Positions 25,924 through 34,921 of a DNA stretch of 64,000 nt are shown here, in pieces (positions within the stretch are counted from its first letter, which is position 1; every line of letters starts with the position of its first letter). The notes beneath the pieces were generated by a model. It saw nothing but the letters and a program-made list of their open reading frames with translations, made no database searches and had not been told where the DNA came from. The DNA lies in NCBI RefSeq assembly GCF_003591175.1, contig NZ_QYYG01000001.1, forward strand, positions 682,001 through 746,000, read 5' to 3'. The stretch is from Serratia inhibens. GTDB lineage: Bacteria; Pseudomonadota; Gammaproteobacteria; Enterobacterales; Enterobacteriaceae. The position numbers were made by a program, and so were the translations under genes.

Positions 25924-27561
25924 ATGTGGTTACGTCAACGCTTACAGTGCAACAGCCTGGGGTTTATCCTCGCCAGCGCCTTGTTTTTCACTCTGTTCCA
26001 GAACGCGTTATTCCTGCATAAGGCCTGGTCGTATATCAATTTCGATAGCGTCCACAACCTGATCTTCGCCGCCACCATGCCGGTGGTGATTTTCTGCGCG
26101 CTGAACATTATCTTCAGCGTATTGACCGTACCTTTCCTGCGCAAACCGCTGATGATTTTCTTTCTGCTCGGCAGCGCGGCCGCCAACTACTTTATGTTCA
26201 GCTACGGCATAGTTATCGACGGCAACATGATGCAAAACGCCTTCGAAACCAACCCTCAAGAAGCGACCGCGCTATTGACGCCGCGCATGGGGTTGTGGCT
26301 GGCGCTGCTTGGTATCTTGCCGGCGGTGTTGGTGTGCTTTACCGACATCCGCAAAACCCGTCCGTGGTGGTATATGGCCGGGCTGCGCGCCGCCAACGTG
26401 ATGCTCTCGGTGGTGGTGATACTGATTATCGCCGCGCTGTTTTATAAGGATTACGCCTCGCTGATCCGCAATAACAAAAGCGTGGTGAAAATGCTGACGC
26501 CATCGAACTTCGTTTCCGGCACCATCAAGTTTACCCAGCAGCGCTATTTTACCCGTAACCTGCCGCTGGTGAGAATCGGCGAAGATGCGCGTAAAGGGCC
26601 GCTGATCGCCGGGCAGCAAAAGAAAACGCTGGTAGTCCTGGTGGTAGGTGAAACCGCCCGCGCCGAGAACTTTTCGCTGGGCGGCTACGGGCGTGACACC
26701 AACCCGCGTCTCAAGCAAGACAACGTGGTGTACTTTAAAAACGCCAGTTCCTGCGGCACCGAAACCGCGATCTCAGTCCCCTGCATGTTTTCCAATATGC
26801 CGCGCAAGGATTACGACGCCACCCAGGCGACCCACCAGGAAGGCATGCTCGACGTACTGGCGCATGCCGGCGTCAACGTTCTGTGGCGCGAGAACGACGG
26901 CGGGTGCAAAGGCGCCTGCGATCGCGTGCCGCACGTCGATATGACCAAGCTGAAACTGCCGCAGGATTGCGACGGTGACGTCTGTATGGATAACGTGCTG
27001 CTGTATAAGCTGAATGATTACATCAACGGCCTGAAAGACGATAGCGTGATCGTATTGCACCAGATGGGCAGCCACGGGCCGGCCTATTTCCGCCGCAGCA
27101 CGCCCGAGTTCCGGAAATATTCGCCAACCTGCGACAGCAATCAGATCCAGGATTGCACCCATGAGCAGTTGGTGAATACTTATGACAATTCACTGCTGTA
27201 TACCGACGCCATGCTGGACGACACCATCAAGCTGCTGCAACAGCACAGCGACAAATTCAATACCGCGCTGGTTTACCTCTCCGATCACGGTGAATCCCTG
27301 GGCGAAAATGGTATGTACCTGCACGGCACGCCTTACGTGTTTGCCCCAAGCCAGCAGACCCACGTTCCTTTCATGATGTGGATGTCCGCCGACTATGAGC
27401 GCAACTTCAAGGTTGACCGTCAGTGTCTGGGCAGCATGGCCGAAAAAGATGAGATTTCGCAAGACAATCTGTTCCATACCCTGCTCGGTATGCTAAACGT
27501 GCAAACTCGCGAGTATCAGCCGCAACTGGATATTTTGCAGCACTGCCGCAGCGGAGCATAA
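25924..27561 (+). CDS. eptA: Lipid A phosphoethanolamine transferase EptA
   Basis: A 545-residue inner-membrane enzyme (E. coli 547) that adds phosphoethanolamine to lipid A and lowers polymyxin binding. Five N-terminal membrane helices (~15-175) precede an alkaline-phosphatase-like domain. Zinc/catalytic residues are visible: E243 in GETARAEN, nucleophile T281 in the C277-GTETAISVP-C287 disulfide loop (MCR/EptA pattern), and D454-H455 in SDHGES. It has a PmrA-type box and its own terminator. In E. coli eptA lies beside basRS; here it is between the LysR/SDR pair and nemR. Confidence 0.95.
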   Translation: MWLRQRLQCNSLGFILASALFFTLFQNALFLHKAWSYINFDSVHNLIFAATMPVVIFCALNIIFSVLTVPFLRKPLMIFFLLGSAAANYFMFSYGIVIDGNMMQNAFETNPQEATALLTPRMGLWLALLGILPAVLVCFTDIRKTRPWWYMAGLRAANVMLSVVVILIIAALFYKDYASLIRNNKSVVKMLTPSNFVSGTIKFTQQRYFTRNLPLVRIGEDARKGPLIAGQQKKTLVVLVVGETARAENFSLGGYGRDTNPRLKQDNVVYFKNASSCGTETAISVPCMFSNMPRKDYDATQATHQEGMLDVLAHAGVNVLWRENDGGCKGACDRVPHVDMTKLKLPQDCDGDVCMDNVLLYKLNDYINGLKDDSVIVLHQMGSHGPAYFRRSTPEFRKYSPTCDSNQIQDCTHEQLVNTYDNSLLYTDAMLDDTIKLLQQHSDKFNTALVYLSDHGESLGENGMYLHGTPYVFAPSQQTHVPFMMWMSADYERNFKVDRQCLGSMAEKDEISQDNLFHTLLGMLNVQTREYQPQLDILQHCRSGA

Positions 27562-27606
27562 AGGCTTAACTTCTGCCCCCTGCTCGGGCAAAATACCGCT
27601 CTTCGT

Positions 27607-27633
27607 AACCGGCGTTTTTACGCCGGTTTTTTT
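27607..27633 (+). terminator. eptA terminator
   Basis: AACCGGCG, TTTTTA, CGCCGGTT and a run of T. Confidence 0.8.
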
Positions 27634-27646
27634 ATTGTTATTGACC

Positions 27647-27662
27647 TAGACCAATCGGTCTA
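27647..27662. promoter_or_regulatory. NemR operator at nemR
   Basis: TAGACCAATCGGTCTA is a palindrome with 6-bp arms TAGACC/GGTCTA, matching the reported NemR box. It lies 18 bp before the nemR start, so autorepression is expected. Confidence 0.75.
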
Positions 27663-27679
27663 TTATGCTGTTCCCCATT

Positions 27680-28285
27680 ATGACGAAACATGCACATTGC
27701 CCCGTAGATACCCGTGAACATCTGCTCGCTACCGGCGAGACACTTAGCCTGCGCCTGGGTTTTACCGGCATGGGGCTCAGCGAACTGCTGACCACGGCGG
27801 GAGTGCCGAAAGGCTCGTTCTATCACTATTTCCGCTCGAAGGAAGCCTTCGGCGAAGGGATGTTGCAGCGTTATTTCGAACACTACGATACTGAAATGCA
27901 ACGGCTGTTTAGCGACGATAAAAGCGACGCTCGCCACCAGCTGCTGAGCTATTACGCTCAGGCGATCAGCTTCCATTGCCGTAGCGAATGCCATAACGCC
28001 TGTTTGGCGGTGAAACTCTCAGCCGAAGTGAGCGACCTGTCGGAACCCATGCGCCACGCGCTGGAAACCGGCACCGCACGGGTGATTGGCCACCTGCAGG
28101 ATGCCATCGAGCGCGGCATCCGCGAAGGATCGCTGTCTATAACCATGAGCCCGGCGGCCACCGCAGAAACGCTGTACTCACTGTGGCTTGGCGCCTCGCT
28201 GCGGGCCAAAATACGCCGTTCGGTCGCCCCGCTGACCAGCGCGCTGGAAAGTATTGAATTGCTGTTGCGCCCGCCGCAGCCGTAA
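27680..28285 (+). CDS. nemR: TetR-family electrophile/HOCl-sensing repressor NemR
   Basis: A 201-residue TetR repressor (E. coli 199). The helix-turn-helix LSELLTTAGVPKGSFYHYFRSKEAFG (residues ~33-58) is intact. The regulatory Cys of E. coli (C106) is conserved as C108 in ACLAVKLSAEV, and C98 as C100. C21 is replaced by Ser (LSLRLGFTG), and there are extra Cys at 7 and 104. The ATG at 27680 (MTKHAHC) matches the family. nemA follows after a 90-bp gap with a second operator-like site, unlike the tight E. coli pair. Confidence 0.93.
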   Translation: MTKHAHCPVDTREHLLATGETLSLRLGFTGMGLSELLTTAGVPKGSFYHYFRSKEAFGEGMLQRYFEHYDTEMQRLFSDDKSDARHQLLSYYAQAISFHCRSECHNACLAVKLSAEVSDLSEPMRHALETGTARVIGHLQDAIERGIREGSLSITMSPAATAETLYSLWLGASLRAKIRRSVAPLTSALESIELLLRPPQP

Positions 28286-28343
28286 ACGCAACACCCGAGC
28301 TTTACCGAAAAATCACCCTGTTGGGCAGTTGTTTAACCAGAAC

Positions 28344-28358
28344 TAGTCGACCGGTCTA
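28344..28358. promoter_or_regulatory. Second NemR-type operator, upstream of nemA
   Basis: TAGTCGACCGGTCTA contains the half-site GGTCTA and the core GACCGGTC, close to the TAGACC-GGTCTA dyad but with one damaged arm. It is 18 bp from the nemA start and suggests a separate nemA promoter. Confidence 0.55.
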
Positions 28359-28375
28359 TTAATATAGGATGCACT

Positions 28376-29473
28376 ATGAAGATTGAAAAATTGTTCTCCC
28401 CGCTGAAGGTTGGCTCTGCAACTTTGCCAAACCGCGTGTTTATGGCCCCGCTGACGCGTCTGCGCAGCATTGAGCCTGGCGATATTCCAACGCCGTTGAT
28501 GGCGGAATATTATGCTCAGCGCGCCAGCGCCGGGCTGATCGTTACCGAAGCCACCCAGATTTCTTTCCAGGCGAAAGGCTATGCCGGCGCTCCGGGGCTG
28601 CATACCCCAGAGCAGATCGCCGCGTGGAAAAAAATCACTCAGGCCGTACACGATAAAAACGGCCATATCGCCGTTCAGTTGTGGCATGTGGGCCGCATCT
28701 CCCACAACAGCCTGCAACCGGGCCAACAGGCACCGGTAGCCCCTTCCGCGATCAATGCCGACACCCGCACCACCGTGCGCGACGAAACCGGCGCCTGGGT
28801 ACGAGTTCCAACCTCTACTCCGCGCGCGCTGGAAACCGAAGAGATCCCGGGCATTATTAACGATTTCCGCCAGGCAACCGCCAATGCGCGTGAGGCCGGT
28901 TTCGACTTTATCGAACTGCACGCGGCCCACGGTTATCTGCTGCACCAGTTCATGTCGCCAGCCTCCAACCAGCGCACCGATCAGTACGGCGGCAACATCG
29001 AAAACCGCACACGCCTGACGCTGGAAGTGGTCGACGCAACCATCGCTGAATGGGGTTCAGAGCATATCGGCATCCGCATTTCGCCGTTGGGCCCGTTCAA
29101 TGGCCTGGATAACGGTGAAGATCAGGAAGAAGCGGCGCTGTATCTGGTCGAAGAGTTGAATAAGCGCAACATCGCTTTCCTGCACATTTCCGAACCGGAC
29201 TGGGCAGGTGGCAAACCTTATTCCAACGCCTTCCGCGATTCAGTACGCGCCCGCTTTAAAGGGGTGATTGTCGGCGCAGGTGCCTACACCGCCGAGAAAG
29301 CCGAAGAGCTGATCAACAAAGGCTTTATCGATGCGGTGGCCTTTGGCCGCAGCTATATCGCCAACCCGGATCTGGTTGAGCGTTTCAAACAGAACGCACC
29401 GCTGAACGAACCGCAGGCGGAAACCTTCTACGGTGGCGGCGCTGAGGGTTATACCGATTATCCGACGCTGTAA
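28376..29473 (+). CDS. nemA: N-ethylmaleimide reductase NemA (old yellow enzyme)
   Basis: A 365-residue FMN flavoprotein, the same length as in E. coli. Markers are [10 protein letters not shown] with the flavin-contact Thr, [26 protein letters not shown] with the substrate His, GGNIENRTR and [12 protein letters not shown]. It reduces maleimides, quinones, nitroesters and other electrophiles and is derepressed when NemR is oxidised or alkylated. A strong bidirectional terminator follows. Confidence 0.96.
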   Translation: MKIEKLFSPLKVGSATLPNRVFMAPLTRLRSIEPGDIPTPLMAEYYAQRASAGLIVTEATQISFQAKGYAGAPGLHTPEQIAAWKKITQAVHDKNGHIAVQLWHVGRISHNSLQPGQQAPVAPSAINADTRTTVRDETGAWVRVPTSTPRALETEEIPGIINDFRQATANAREAGFDFIELHAAHGYLLHQFMSPASNQRTDQYGGNIENRTRLTLEVVDATIAEWGSEHIGIRISPLGPFNGLDNGEDQEEAALYLVEELNKRNIAFLHISEPDWAGGKPYSNAFRDSVRARFKGVIVGAGAYTAEKAEELINKGFIDAVAFGRSYIANPDLVERFKQNAPLNEPQAETFYGGGAEGYTDYPTL

Positions 29474-29484
29474 GTGAGATAAAA

Positions 29485-29519
29485 AAGCCCGCCGGTGCGC
29501 GAATGCCGGCGGGCTTTTT
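29485..29519. terminator. Bidirectional terminator nemA/idi
   Basis: AAGCCCGCCGG and CCGGCGGGCTT flank a 12-base loop, with A-run and T-run on the two sides. It separates nemA from convergent idi. Confidence 0.85.
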
Positions 29520-29584
29520 GCTGTTTATCGGCAAAGCCGCTGACGCGGGTAACGGCAGCTATCTGTTGAACAAAGCTAGTGAAA

Positions 29585-30124
29585 TTAATGGATCGCCAAT
29601 CTCGCCCAACGCGCGATCTCATTGGCATCGACAGTATTCATTATTTCCCGAAACCAAAAGGTAAATCTATCCGGGCTCCGTTTTATCTCATCAGTCAATT
29701 GCTGAATATCCATCCACAGCCAGCTATGGGCTTCTGCAGGATCCCCCTGAGGTTCACCATCAAATAATCCCACGTAAATATGATCGAACTCGTGCTCAAT
29801 TAAGTCGCCCGGCACCTCTGAGCGGTAAATGAAGCTGGAGACCTGCTGCAACTCGCAGCTGAACCCCATCTCCTCTTGTAGCCGACGCCGGGCCGCTGCT
29901 GCCGTCGCCTCTCCCCAGCGCGGGTGGCCACAACAACTGTTGGTCCATAACCCACCCGAATGATATTTACTGAAAGCTCGCTGTTGCAACAGTAAACGGC
30001 CCTGGCTATCGAATATAAAAATTGAAAACGCCCGGTGCAGCAGCCCCTGCTGATGTATCCGCGTTTTTGTTTGCGAACCGATGGAATTATCATCGGCATC
30101 AACCAGAATCAGCATTTCATCCAT
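29585..30124 (-). CDS. idi: Isopentenyl-diphosphate delta-isomerase, type I
   Basis: A 179-residue Nudix-fold enzyme (E. coli 182) that interconverts IPP and DMAPP in isoprenoid synthesis. The catalytic Cys65 is in TNSCCGHP, the catalytic Glu112 in EHEFDHIY, and the Nudix-like box is EATAAAARRRLQEEMG. The gene is not at its E. coli location; it is inserted on the opposite strand between nemA and gloA. Few genes of the pathway need Idi when MEP enzymes supply both isomers, so it probably tunes flux. Confidence 0.93.
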   Translation of the reverse strand: MDEMLILVDADDNSIGSQTKTRIHQQGLLHRAFSIFIFDSQGRLLLQQRAFSKYHSGGLWTNSCCGHPRWGEATAAAARRRLQEEMGFSCELQQVSSFIYRSEVPGDLIEHEFDHIYVGLFDGEPQGDPAEAHSWLWMDIQQLTDEIKRSPDRFTFWFREIMNTVDANEIARWARLAIH

Positions 30125-30316
30125 TAATGGCCTCCTTCGGCAAGGGCGATGACTTCGTACTGATAAAAATCCAACCAGCCCCCAAATTTATCAATTGACG
30201 CGATCCCACCCTGGCCTGCTATCAGGCCTCGCTCCCTCTTGAGGTGGTTATAGTACTTATTTCCCTGATTCGAACGACAGCATACTGTGCGGTTATCATC
30301 AGCATAGTCGACGCAC

Positions 30317-30333
30317 AGGTGACATTGTCACCT
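30317..30333. promoter_or_regulatory. Perfect 17-bp inverted repeat between idi and gloA
   Basis: AGGTGACATTGTCACCT has 7-bp arms and a 3-bp centre in the 323-bp divergent gap (30125-30447). No promoter hexamers are aligned convincingly with it. The rest of the gap shows no gene. Regulator unknown. Confidence 0.45.
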
Positions 30334-30447
30334 TCATCCGCATACCTTAGCCGTGTCGATACATTGAAATCCCTTATACGGCAACGCTATACTGGATTGG
30401 CTTCAATCCATTCGCCGTTGATGACGGCACACCCAATCAGAGGAATT

Positions 30448-30855
30448 ATGCGCTTACTCCATACCATGATCCGCGTCGGTGACCTGCAACGCTCCATCGA
30501 CTTCTATACCAAGGTATTAGGCATGCGCCTGCTGCGCACCAGCGAGAACCCTGAATACAAATACTCGTTGGCATTTGTCGGTTATACCGATGAAAGCGAA
30601 GGCGCAGTGATTGAACTGACCTATAACTGGGGCACCGACAGCTACGAGATGGGCACCGCGTTCGGCCATCTGGCGTTGGGCGTGGACGATGTGGCCGCCA
30701 CCTGCGACAGCATTCGTAACGCCGGCGGTAAAGTGAGCCGTGAAGCCGGTCCGGTCAAAGGCGGCACCACGATTATCGCCTTTGTCGAAGATCCGGACAG
30801 CTACAAGATCGAACTGATCGAGAACAAACATGCCGGCCAGGGTCTCGGCCACTGA
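30448..30855 (+). CDS. gloA: Lactoylglutathione lyase (glyoxalase I) GloA
   Basis: A 135-residue metalloenzyme that converts the methylglyoxal-glutathione hemithioacetal to S-lactoylglutathione. The Ni2+ ligands are visible: H5 (MRLLHTM), Glu in [10 protein letters not shown], His in FGHLALGV and Glu in YKIELIENK. The ATG at 30448 has AGAGGAA and gives the E. coli length; upstream in-frame codons are not conserved. In E. coli gloA follows nemA; here idi separates them, so gloA needs its own promoter. Confidence 0.95.
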   Translation: MRLLHTMIRVGDLQRSIDFYTKVLGMRLLRTSENPEYKYSLAFVGYTDESEGAVIELTYNWGTDSYEMGTAFGHLALGVDDVAATCDSIRNAGGKVSREAGPVKGGTTIIAFVEDPDSYKIELIENKHAGQGLGH

Positions 30856-30863
30856 GACCGATA

Positions 30864-30883
30864 AAGGGCGCTTTCGGCGCCCT
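30864..30883 (+). terminator. gloA terminator
   Basis: AAGGGCG, CTTTCG and CGCCCTT are followed by CTTGTT, 9 bp after the stop; a modest T-run. Confidence 0.6.
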
Positions 30884-30967
30884 TCTTGTTATGCCTGCGA
30901 TAACCGCCTGCAACCGGGCGTAAAATTTGCCATAATGCGCGCTGTATTCGATGAAGATAAGAAACTG

Positions 30968-31615
30968 ATGGCCGAAAAAAGTGATCTTAACGCCCTGAGT
31001 AGTCGTTTTCGTGGGTTTTATCCCGTAGTGATAGATATAGAAACCGCCGGATTTAATGCCAAAACCGACGCGCTGCTGGAGATTGCCGCCGTTACGCTAA
31101 AAATGGACGAAGAAGGCTGGTTGCAGCAGGATGAAACCCTGCACTTTCACGTTGAACCTTTTGAAGGCGCCAACCTGCAACCCGAAGCGCTGGCATTCAA
31201 CGGTATCGATCCGCATAACCCGCTGCGTGGCGCAGTCAGTGAATACGATGCGTTGCACAGCATTTTTAAAGCGGTGCGTAAAGGCATCAAGGATCGTGGC
31301 TGTAACCGGGCGATTATCGTGGCGCACAACGCCAACTTTGATCACAGTTTCCTGATGGCCGCAGCAGAGCGCGCAAGCCTGAAGCGCAACCCTTTCCACC
31401 CGTTCGCCACCTTTGACACCGCAGCGCTGAGCGGACTGGTGTTGGGGCAAACCGTGTTGGCCAAAGCCTGTATTGCCGCCGATATTCCGTTCGACAGCAC
31501 CCAGGCGCATTCGGCCCTGTACGACACCGAACAAACCGCTCAACTGTTCTGCGAGCTGGTTAACCGCTGGAAACGCCTTGGCGGATGGCCACTGGCCATC
31601 GGCAATACCGACTAA
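30968..31615 (+). CDS. rnt: Ribonuclease T
   Basis: A 215-residue DEDDh exoribonuclease, the same length as in E. coli, trimming tRNA, 5S and 23S rRNA 3' ends. Exo [11 protein letters not shown] (Asp and Glu), Exo [12 protein letters not shown] and Exo [13 protein letters not shown] with the general-base His are complete. The ATG at 30968 gives MAEKSDLN. It lies 112 bp after gloA, as in E. coli, but the lhr helicase gene that follows rnt there is absent. Confidence 0.96.
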   Translation: MAEKSDLNALSSRFRGFYPVVIDIETAGFNAKTDALLEIAAVTLKMDEEGWLQQDETLHFHVEPFEGANLQPEALAFNGIDPHNPLRGAVSEYDALHSIFKAVRKGIKDRGCNRAIIVAHNANFDHSFLMAAAERASLKRNPFHPFATFDTAALSGLVLGQTVLAKACIAADIPFDSTQAHSALYDTEQTAQLFCELVNRWKRLGGWPLAIGNTD

Positions 31616-31626
31616 GCCACAAATAA

Positions 31627-31661
31627 ATCGGGCGGCCCAGTTTGCACTGGCGCCGCCCGAT
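31627..31661. terminator. Hairpin between rnt and grxD
   Basis: ATCGGGCGGC and GCCGCCCGAT flank a 15-base loop between the convergent genes. Confidence 0.55.
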
Positions 31662-31686
31662 GTCTTCTTGCAATAAGCCCGAGCCG

Positions 31687-32031
31687 TTATGGCTGCTGGT
31701 CTTCTTGCTCTTTATACTTCTCTGCCGTTTCTTTGATCAGCTGCTGCAGTTCGCCGCGCTGATACATTTCAATAATGATATCGCAGCCGCCTACCAGCTC
31801 ACCGTCTACCCACAGCTGCGGGAAAGTCGGCCAGTTGGCATATTTCGGCAACTCGGAGCGGATATCCGGGTTCTGCAGAATATCAACGTAGGCAAAGCGT
31901 TCGCCACAGGCAGACAGCGCCTGTACCGCTTGCGCAGAGAAACCGCAGTTTGGCAGCTTCGGTGAACCTTTCATGTACAGCAGAATAGGGTTCTCACCGA
32001 TCTGCTGTTGAATTTTTTCAATCGTCGTCAT
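31687..32031 (-). CDS. grxD: Monothiol glutaredoxin GrxD (Grx4)
   Basis: A 114-residue glutaredoxin with the monothiol site CGFS (LPNCGFSAQ) and the glutathione-binding FPQLWVDGELVGGCD. Such proteins carry [2Fe-2S] clusters and, with BolA, act in Fe-S trafficking. Length and context match E. coli. In E. coli mepH and sodB follow; here mepH does but sodB does not. Confidence 0.95.
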   Translation of the reverse strand: MTTIEKIQQQIGENPILLYMKGSPKLPNCGFSAQAVQALSACGERFAYVDILQNPDIRSELPKYANWPTFPQLWVDGELVGGCDIIIEMYQRGELQQLIKETAEKYKEQEDQQP

Positions 32032-32445
32032 TTATTGCTTCCTCAGGCCACATCTCATGGCTACAACATGCATCACACTGGCTATTGTAGCGGCTGGAAC
32101 AGTCGCAAGAAAACGCCATCTTTTGCAAGGGCATTCCCCCGTTGCCAATCGCGTCTCACCGGCAAGGCCATTCCGGTTAAAACATACGCTCAGAATAACA
32201 TTTTTAATCCGACCATTTCACTAATATATTTTTCCGCCGTTCAGTACCCTTTAATAATTCCGGCCGCGGTCAAAGGTGATTTTTTATACACCAATGGATT
32301 GATTTTTCAGCAAAAAAAATGCCGTTAACGTTTTCTCACAATATGGATTATCATTTATGAGTTCTTCGCTGTTTTATATGGCGAAATTGGGGAATACTGT
32401 CATTCTTTCGATATCTGTTTCGGGGCCAAGGTTGGTAACGTCGAC
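32032..32445. other. 414-bp grxD-mepH intergenic region, no gene seen
   Basis: I see no credible coding region. The 16-mer CCGTTAACGTTTTCTC (32322-32337) agrees with the PurR consensus at 11 of 16 positions, too weak to call. Promoters for grxD and mepH must lie here. Confidence 0.4.
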
Positions 32446-33264
32446 ATGCGTTTAATTCTTACGCTTTTTGTGCTGTTGTTTACACAGCTATTCTTAAATC
32501 TGGCGCACGCTGCGCCACAGGCGCGTGTTGCCGCCGAGCAGCGCAAGAGCCACGTTAACGAAGCTCGGCCGGATGACCGCAAGAAAAAGAAAGCGGCAAA
32601 GGCCAGCAAAAAAGTGAAAGTCGCTGCTACGCCAAAAACTGCCAAGGTTTCCAAAGCCAAAACAGAAAAAACCGCTAAAAAGATCGTTAGCGCCAAATCG
32701 AAACACTCAACCCAGAAAATAGCCAAAATCAAAGTAACCCCGCCGAAAAAGGGATACAAAAAAGGCTATGGCCGCCACCGGGAAGCCGGCATGGCCACCG
32801 CCAAACTGGTGCATGACGATAAGCCACTGAAACTCAGCCCGGCGCACAAAAAGCGCTATCAGCACGCCAAGCAAACCGCTATGGCCAAGCTGATGGATCA
32901 AATGGGCAAACCTTATCGCTGGGGCGGCACCTCGCCAAGAACCGGTTTCGACTGCAGCGGCCTGATTTATTACGCCTATAAAGACGTCGTGAAAATCAAG
33001 ATGCCGCGCACCGCCAACGAGATGTATCACCTGCGTGACGCAGCGCCGATCAAGAAAAACGAACTGGAAAGCGGTGACCTGGTGTTCTTCCGCATCAACA
33101 ACCGCGGCGTGGCCGATCATGTCGGCGTCTATCTGGGCAACGGCAAATTCATTCAGTCACCGCGTACCGGCGAGGAAATCCGCATCAGCCAGTTGGACAA
33201 CGACTACTGGCAAAATCACTACATTGGCGCACGCCGTGTGGTAACGCCGAAAACCATTCGATAA
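32446..33264 (+). CDS. mepH: Murein DD-endopeptidase MepH (NlpC/P60)
   Basis: A 272-residue exported cysteine peptidase (E. coli 271) that cuts D-Ala-mDAP cross-links to allow cell-wall growth. A signal peptide (residues 1-22, ending AHA) is followed by a very Lys/Ala-rich basic linker (~25-110) and the NlpC/P60 domain. That domain has the catalytic Cys in TGFDCSGLIYYAY and the His in ADHVGVYLGNGKF. The long basic linker may bind the sacculus. Confidence 0.93.
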   Translation: MRLILTLFVLLFTQLFLNLAHAAPQARVAAEQRKSHVNEARPDDRKKKKAAKASKKVKVAATPKTAKVSKAKTEKTAKKIVSAKSKHSTQKIAKIKVTPPKKGYKKGYGRHREAGMATAKLVHDDKPLKLSPAHKKRYQHAKQTAMAKLMDQMGKPYRWGGTSPRTGFDCSGLIYYAYKDVVKIKMPRTANEMYHLRDAAPIKKNELESGDLVFFRINNRGVADHVGVYLGNGKFIQSPRTGEEIRISQLDNDYWQNHYIGARRVVTPKTIR

Positions 33265-33481
33265 TATCCCCCGCGGCTGGCACTCCCCCAGCCGCACGCC
33301 TCACAAACGACTGCAATCGTTCTGACCTTCGGTGCTTTCGCCGCGCTCTGACAACGCTTTGGCGAACCCGCATGAAAAACTTCCGGGCATGGGTGTGGTT
33401 GGGTGCTTGTGAAAAAATATGACGTAATGGCGGGAAAACGCGAACGGGCGCAGTGGGCTGCACCCGTGTTACAACCGGGGA

Positions 33482-33571
33482 TCAGTTCAACGCCGCGGTG
33501 AAGCTAAAAGCAATAATAACGGCCAGCGCACACACAGTAGTGAACAGTGACATTTTCAGATCGGTATCCAT
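33482..33571 (-). CDS. ynhF: Tiny membrane protein YnhF
   Basis: A 29-residue protein: MDTDLKMSLFTTVCALAVII followed by AFSFTAALN. It has one membrane helix and is strongly similar to E. coli YnhF (MSTDLKFSLVTT...). An AAAAGGAG ribosome site precedes the ATG at 33571. In E. coli ynhF also lies close to purR and ydhP. The function is unknown. The rest of the 631-bp mepH-purR gap shows no other gene; sodB and ydhP, which occupy it in E. coli, are missing. Confidence 0.8.
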   Translation of the reverse strand: MDTDLKMSLFTTVCALAVIIAFSFTAALN

Positions 33572-33833
33572 TACAACTCCTTTTCAGACAGGTTTTCCCA
33601 AGGATAAAAGGCACACAATTAATGCGTCAAACCATTTTCCCACAGTTAGGCAATAAAATCTTGTTATCATTTCCCGGTTTATAATACTGATTACCTCTTC
33701 CACTTTGGCTCAATATGGGACAAAATTCGCAGTTCACAACTGCGTACCGGCAAAAATGCCCCTCCTGACCAAGCGCTGACGACTTCAACACACTAAAAAC
33801 TCAGCTTCGCTTATTTGGAAGAAGGATCTACGC

Positions 33834-33849
33834 AGGCAAACGATTAACA
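33834..33849. promoter_or_regulatory. Probable PurR box upstream of purR
   Basis: AGGCAAACGATTAACA matches 10 of 16 of the PurR consensus and closely resembles the first E. coli purR operator (AGGCAAACGTTT...). It is 46 bp upstream of the start, implying autoregulation. Confidence 0.5.
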
Positions 33850-33895
33850 TCACACTTACATGCTGCAACATGTGAGTTCAGGAGTCATTCTTTAC

Positions 33896-34921
33896 ATGGC
33901 AACGATTAAAGATGTGGCCAAACGCGCTGGCGTTTCCACCACCACCGTTTCGCACGTCATCAATAAGACTCGTTTCGTCGCCGAAGAGACTAAAGCGGCC
34001 GTTGGGGCCGCGATCAAAGAGCTGCACTATTCTCCCAGCGCCGTGGCGCGCAGCCTGAAGGTCAATCACACCAAATCTATTGGCCTGCTGGCCACCTCCA
34101 GCGAAGCGCCCTATTTCGCCGAAGTGATCGAAGCGGTGGAAAACAGCTGCTACAGCAAAGGCTATACGCTGATCCTGTGTAATTCGCACAATAACCTGGA
34201 CAAGCAACGCGCTTATCTGGCGATGTTGGCGCAAAAACGCGTCGATGGCCTGCTGGTGATGTGCTCTGAATACCCGGATCAATTGCTGGGAATGCTGGAA
34301 GATTACCGTAACATCCCGATGGTGGTCATGGATTGGGGCGCAGCACGGGGTGATTTTACCGATACCATTATCGATAACGCCTTCGAAGGCGGTTATCTGG
34401 CCGGCCGCTATCTGATCGAACGTGGCCACCGCGATATTGGCGCCATTCCGGGCCAATTGGCGCGCAATACCGGCGGCGGTCGCCATCAGGGCTTTTTGAA
34501 AGCCATGGAAGAAGCCAATATCGAGGTGCGCGACGAGTGGATTGTTCAGGGCGACTTTGAACCGGAATCCGGCTACAAGGCCATGCATCAGATATTGTCG
34601 CAGAAACAACGCCCAACGGCGGTATTCTGCGGCGGTGACATCATGGCGATGGGCGCTATCTGCGCCGCCGATGAGTTGGGGCTGCGCGTACCGCAGGATA
34701 TTTCAGTTATTGGCTACGATAACGTGCGCAACGCACGCTATTTCACCCCGGCGCTGACGACGATCCATCAGCCCAAAGAGCGTTTGGGTGAGATGGCGTT
34801 CACCATGCTGCTGGATCGCATCATCAGCAAGCGTGAAGAGTCGCAGGTCATTGAAGTGCATCCAAAGCTGGTTGAACGCCGCTCGGTCGCCGACGGCCCC
34901 TTCATCGATTACCGCCGCTAG
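33896..34921 (+). CDS. purR: Purine repressor PurR (LacI family)
   Basis: A 341-residue LacI-type repressor, the same length as in E. coli. The helix-turn-helix is [20 protein letters not shown], the hinge AVARSLKV precedes NHTKSIG, and a periplasmic-binding-like domain senses hypoxanthine or guanine. It represses purine and some pyrimidine synthesis genes. The ATG at 33896 is preferred over an in-frame ATG 36 bp earlier. Its TAG interlocks with the punR stop (CTAG). Confidence 0.96.
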   Translation: MATIKDVAKRAGVSTTTVSHVINKTRFVAEETKAAVGAAIKELHYSPSAVARSLKVNHTKSIGLLATSSEAPYFAEVIEAVENSCYSKGYTLILCNSHNNLDKQRAYLAMLAQKRVDGLLVMCSEYPDQLLGMLEDYRNIPMVVMDWGAARGDFTDTIIDNAFEGGYLAGRYLIERGHRDIGAIPGQLARNTGGGRHQGFLKAMEEANIEVRDEWIVQGDFEPESGYKAMHQILSQKQRPTAVFCGGDIMAMGAICAADELGLRVPQDISVIGYDNVRNARYFTPALTTIHQPKERLGEMAFTMLLDRIISKREESQVIEVHPKLVERRSVADGPFIDYRR

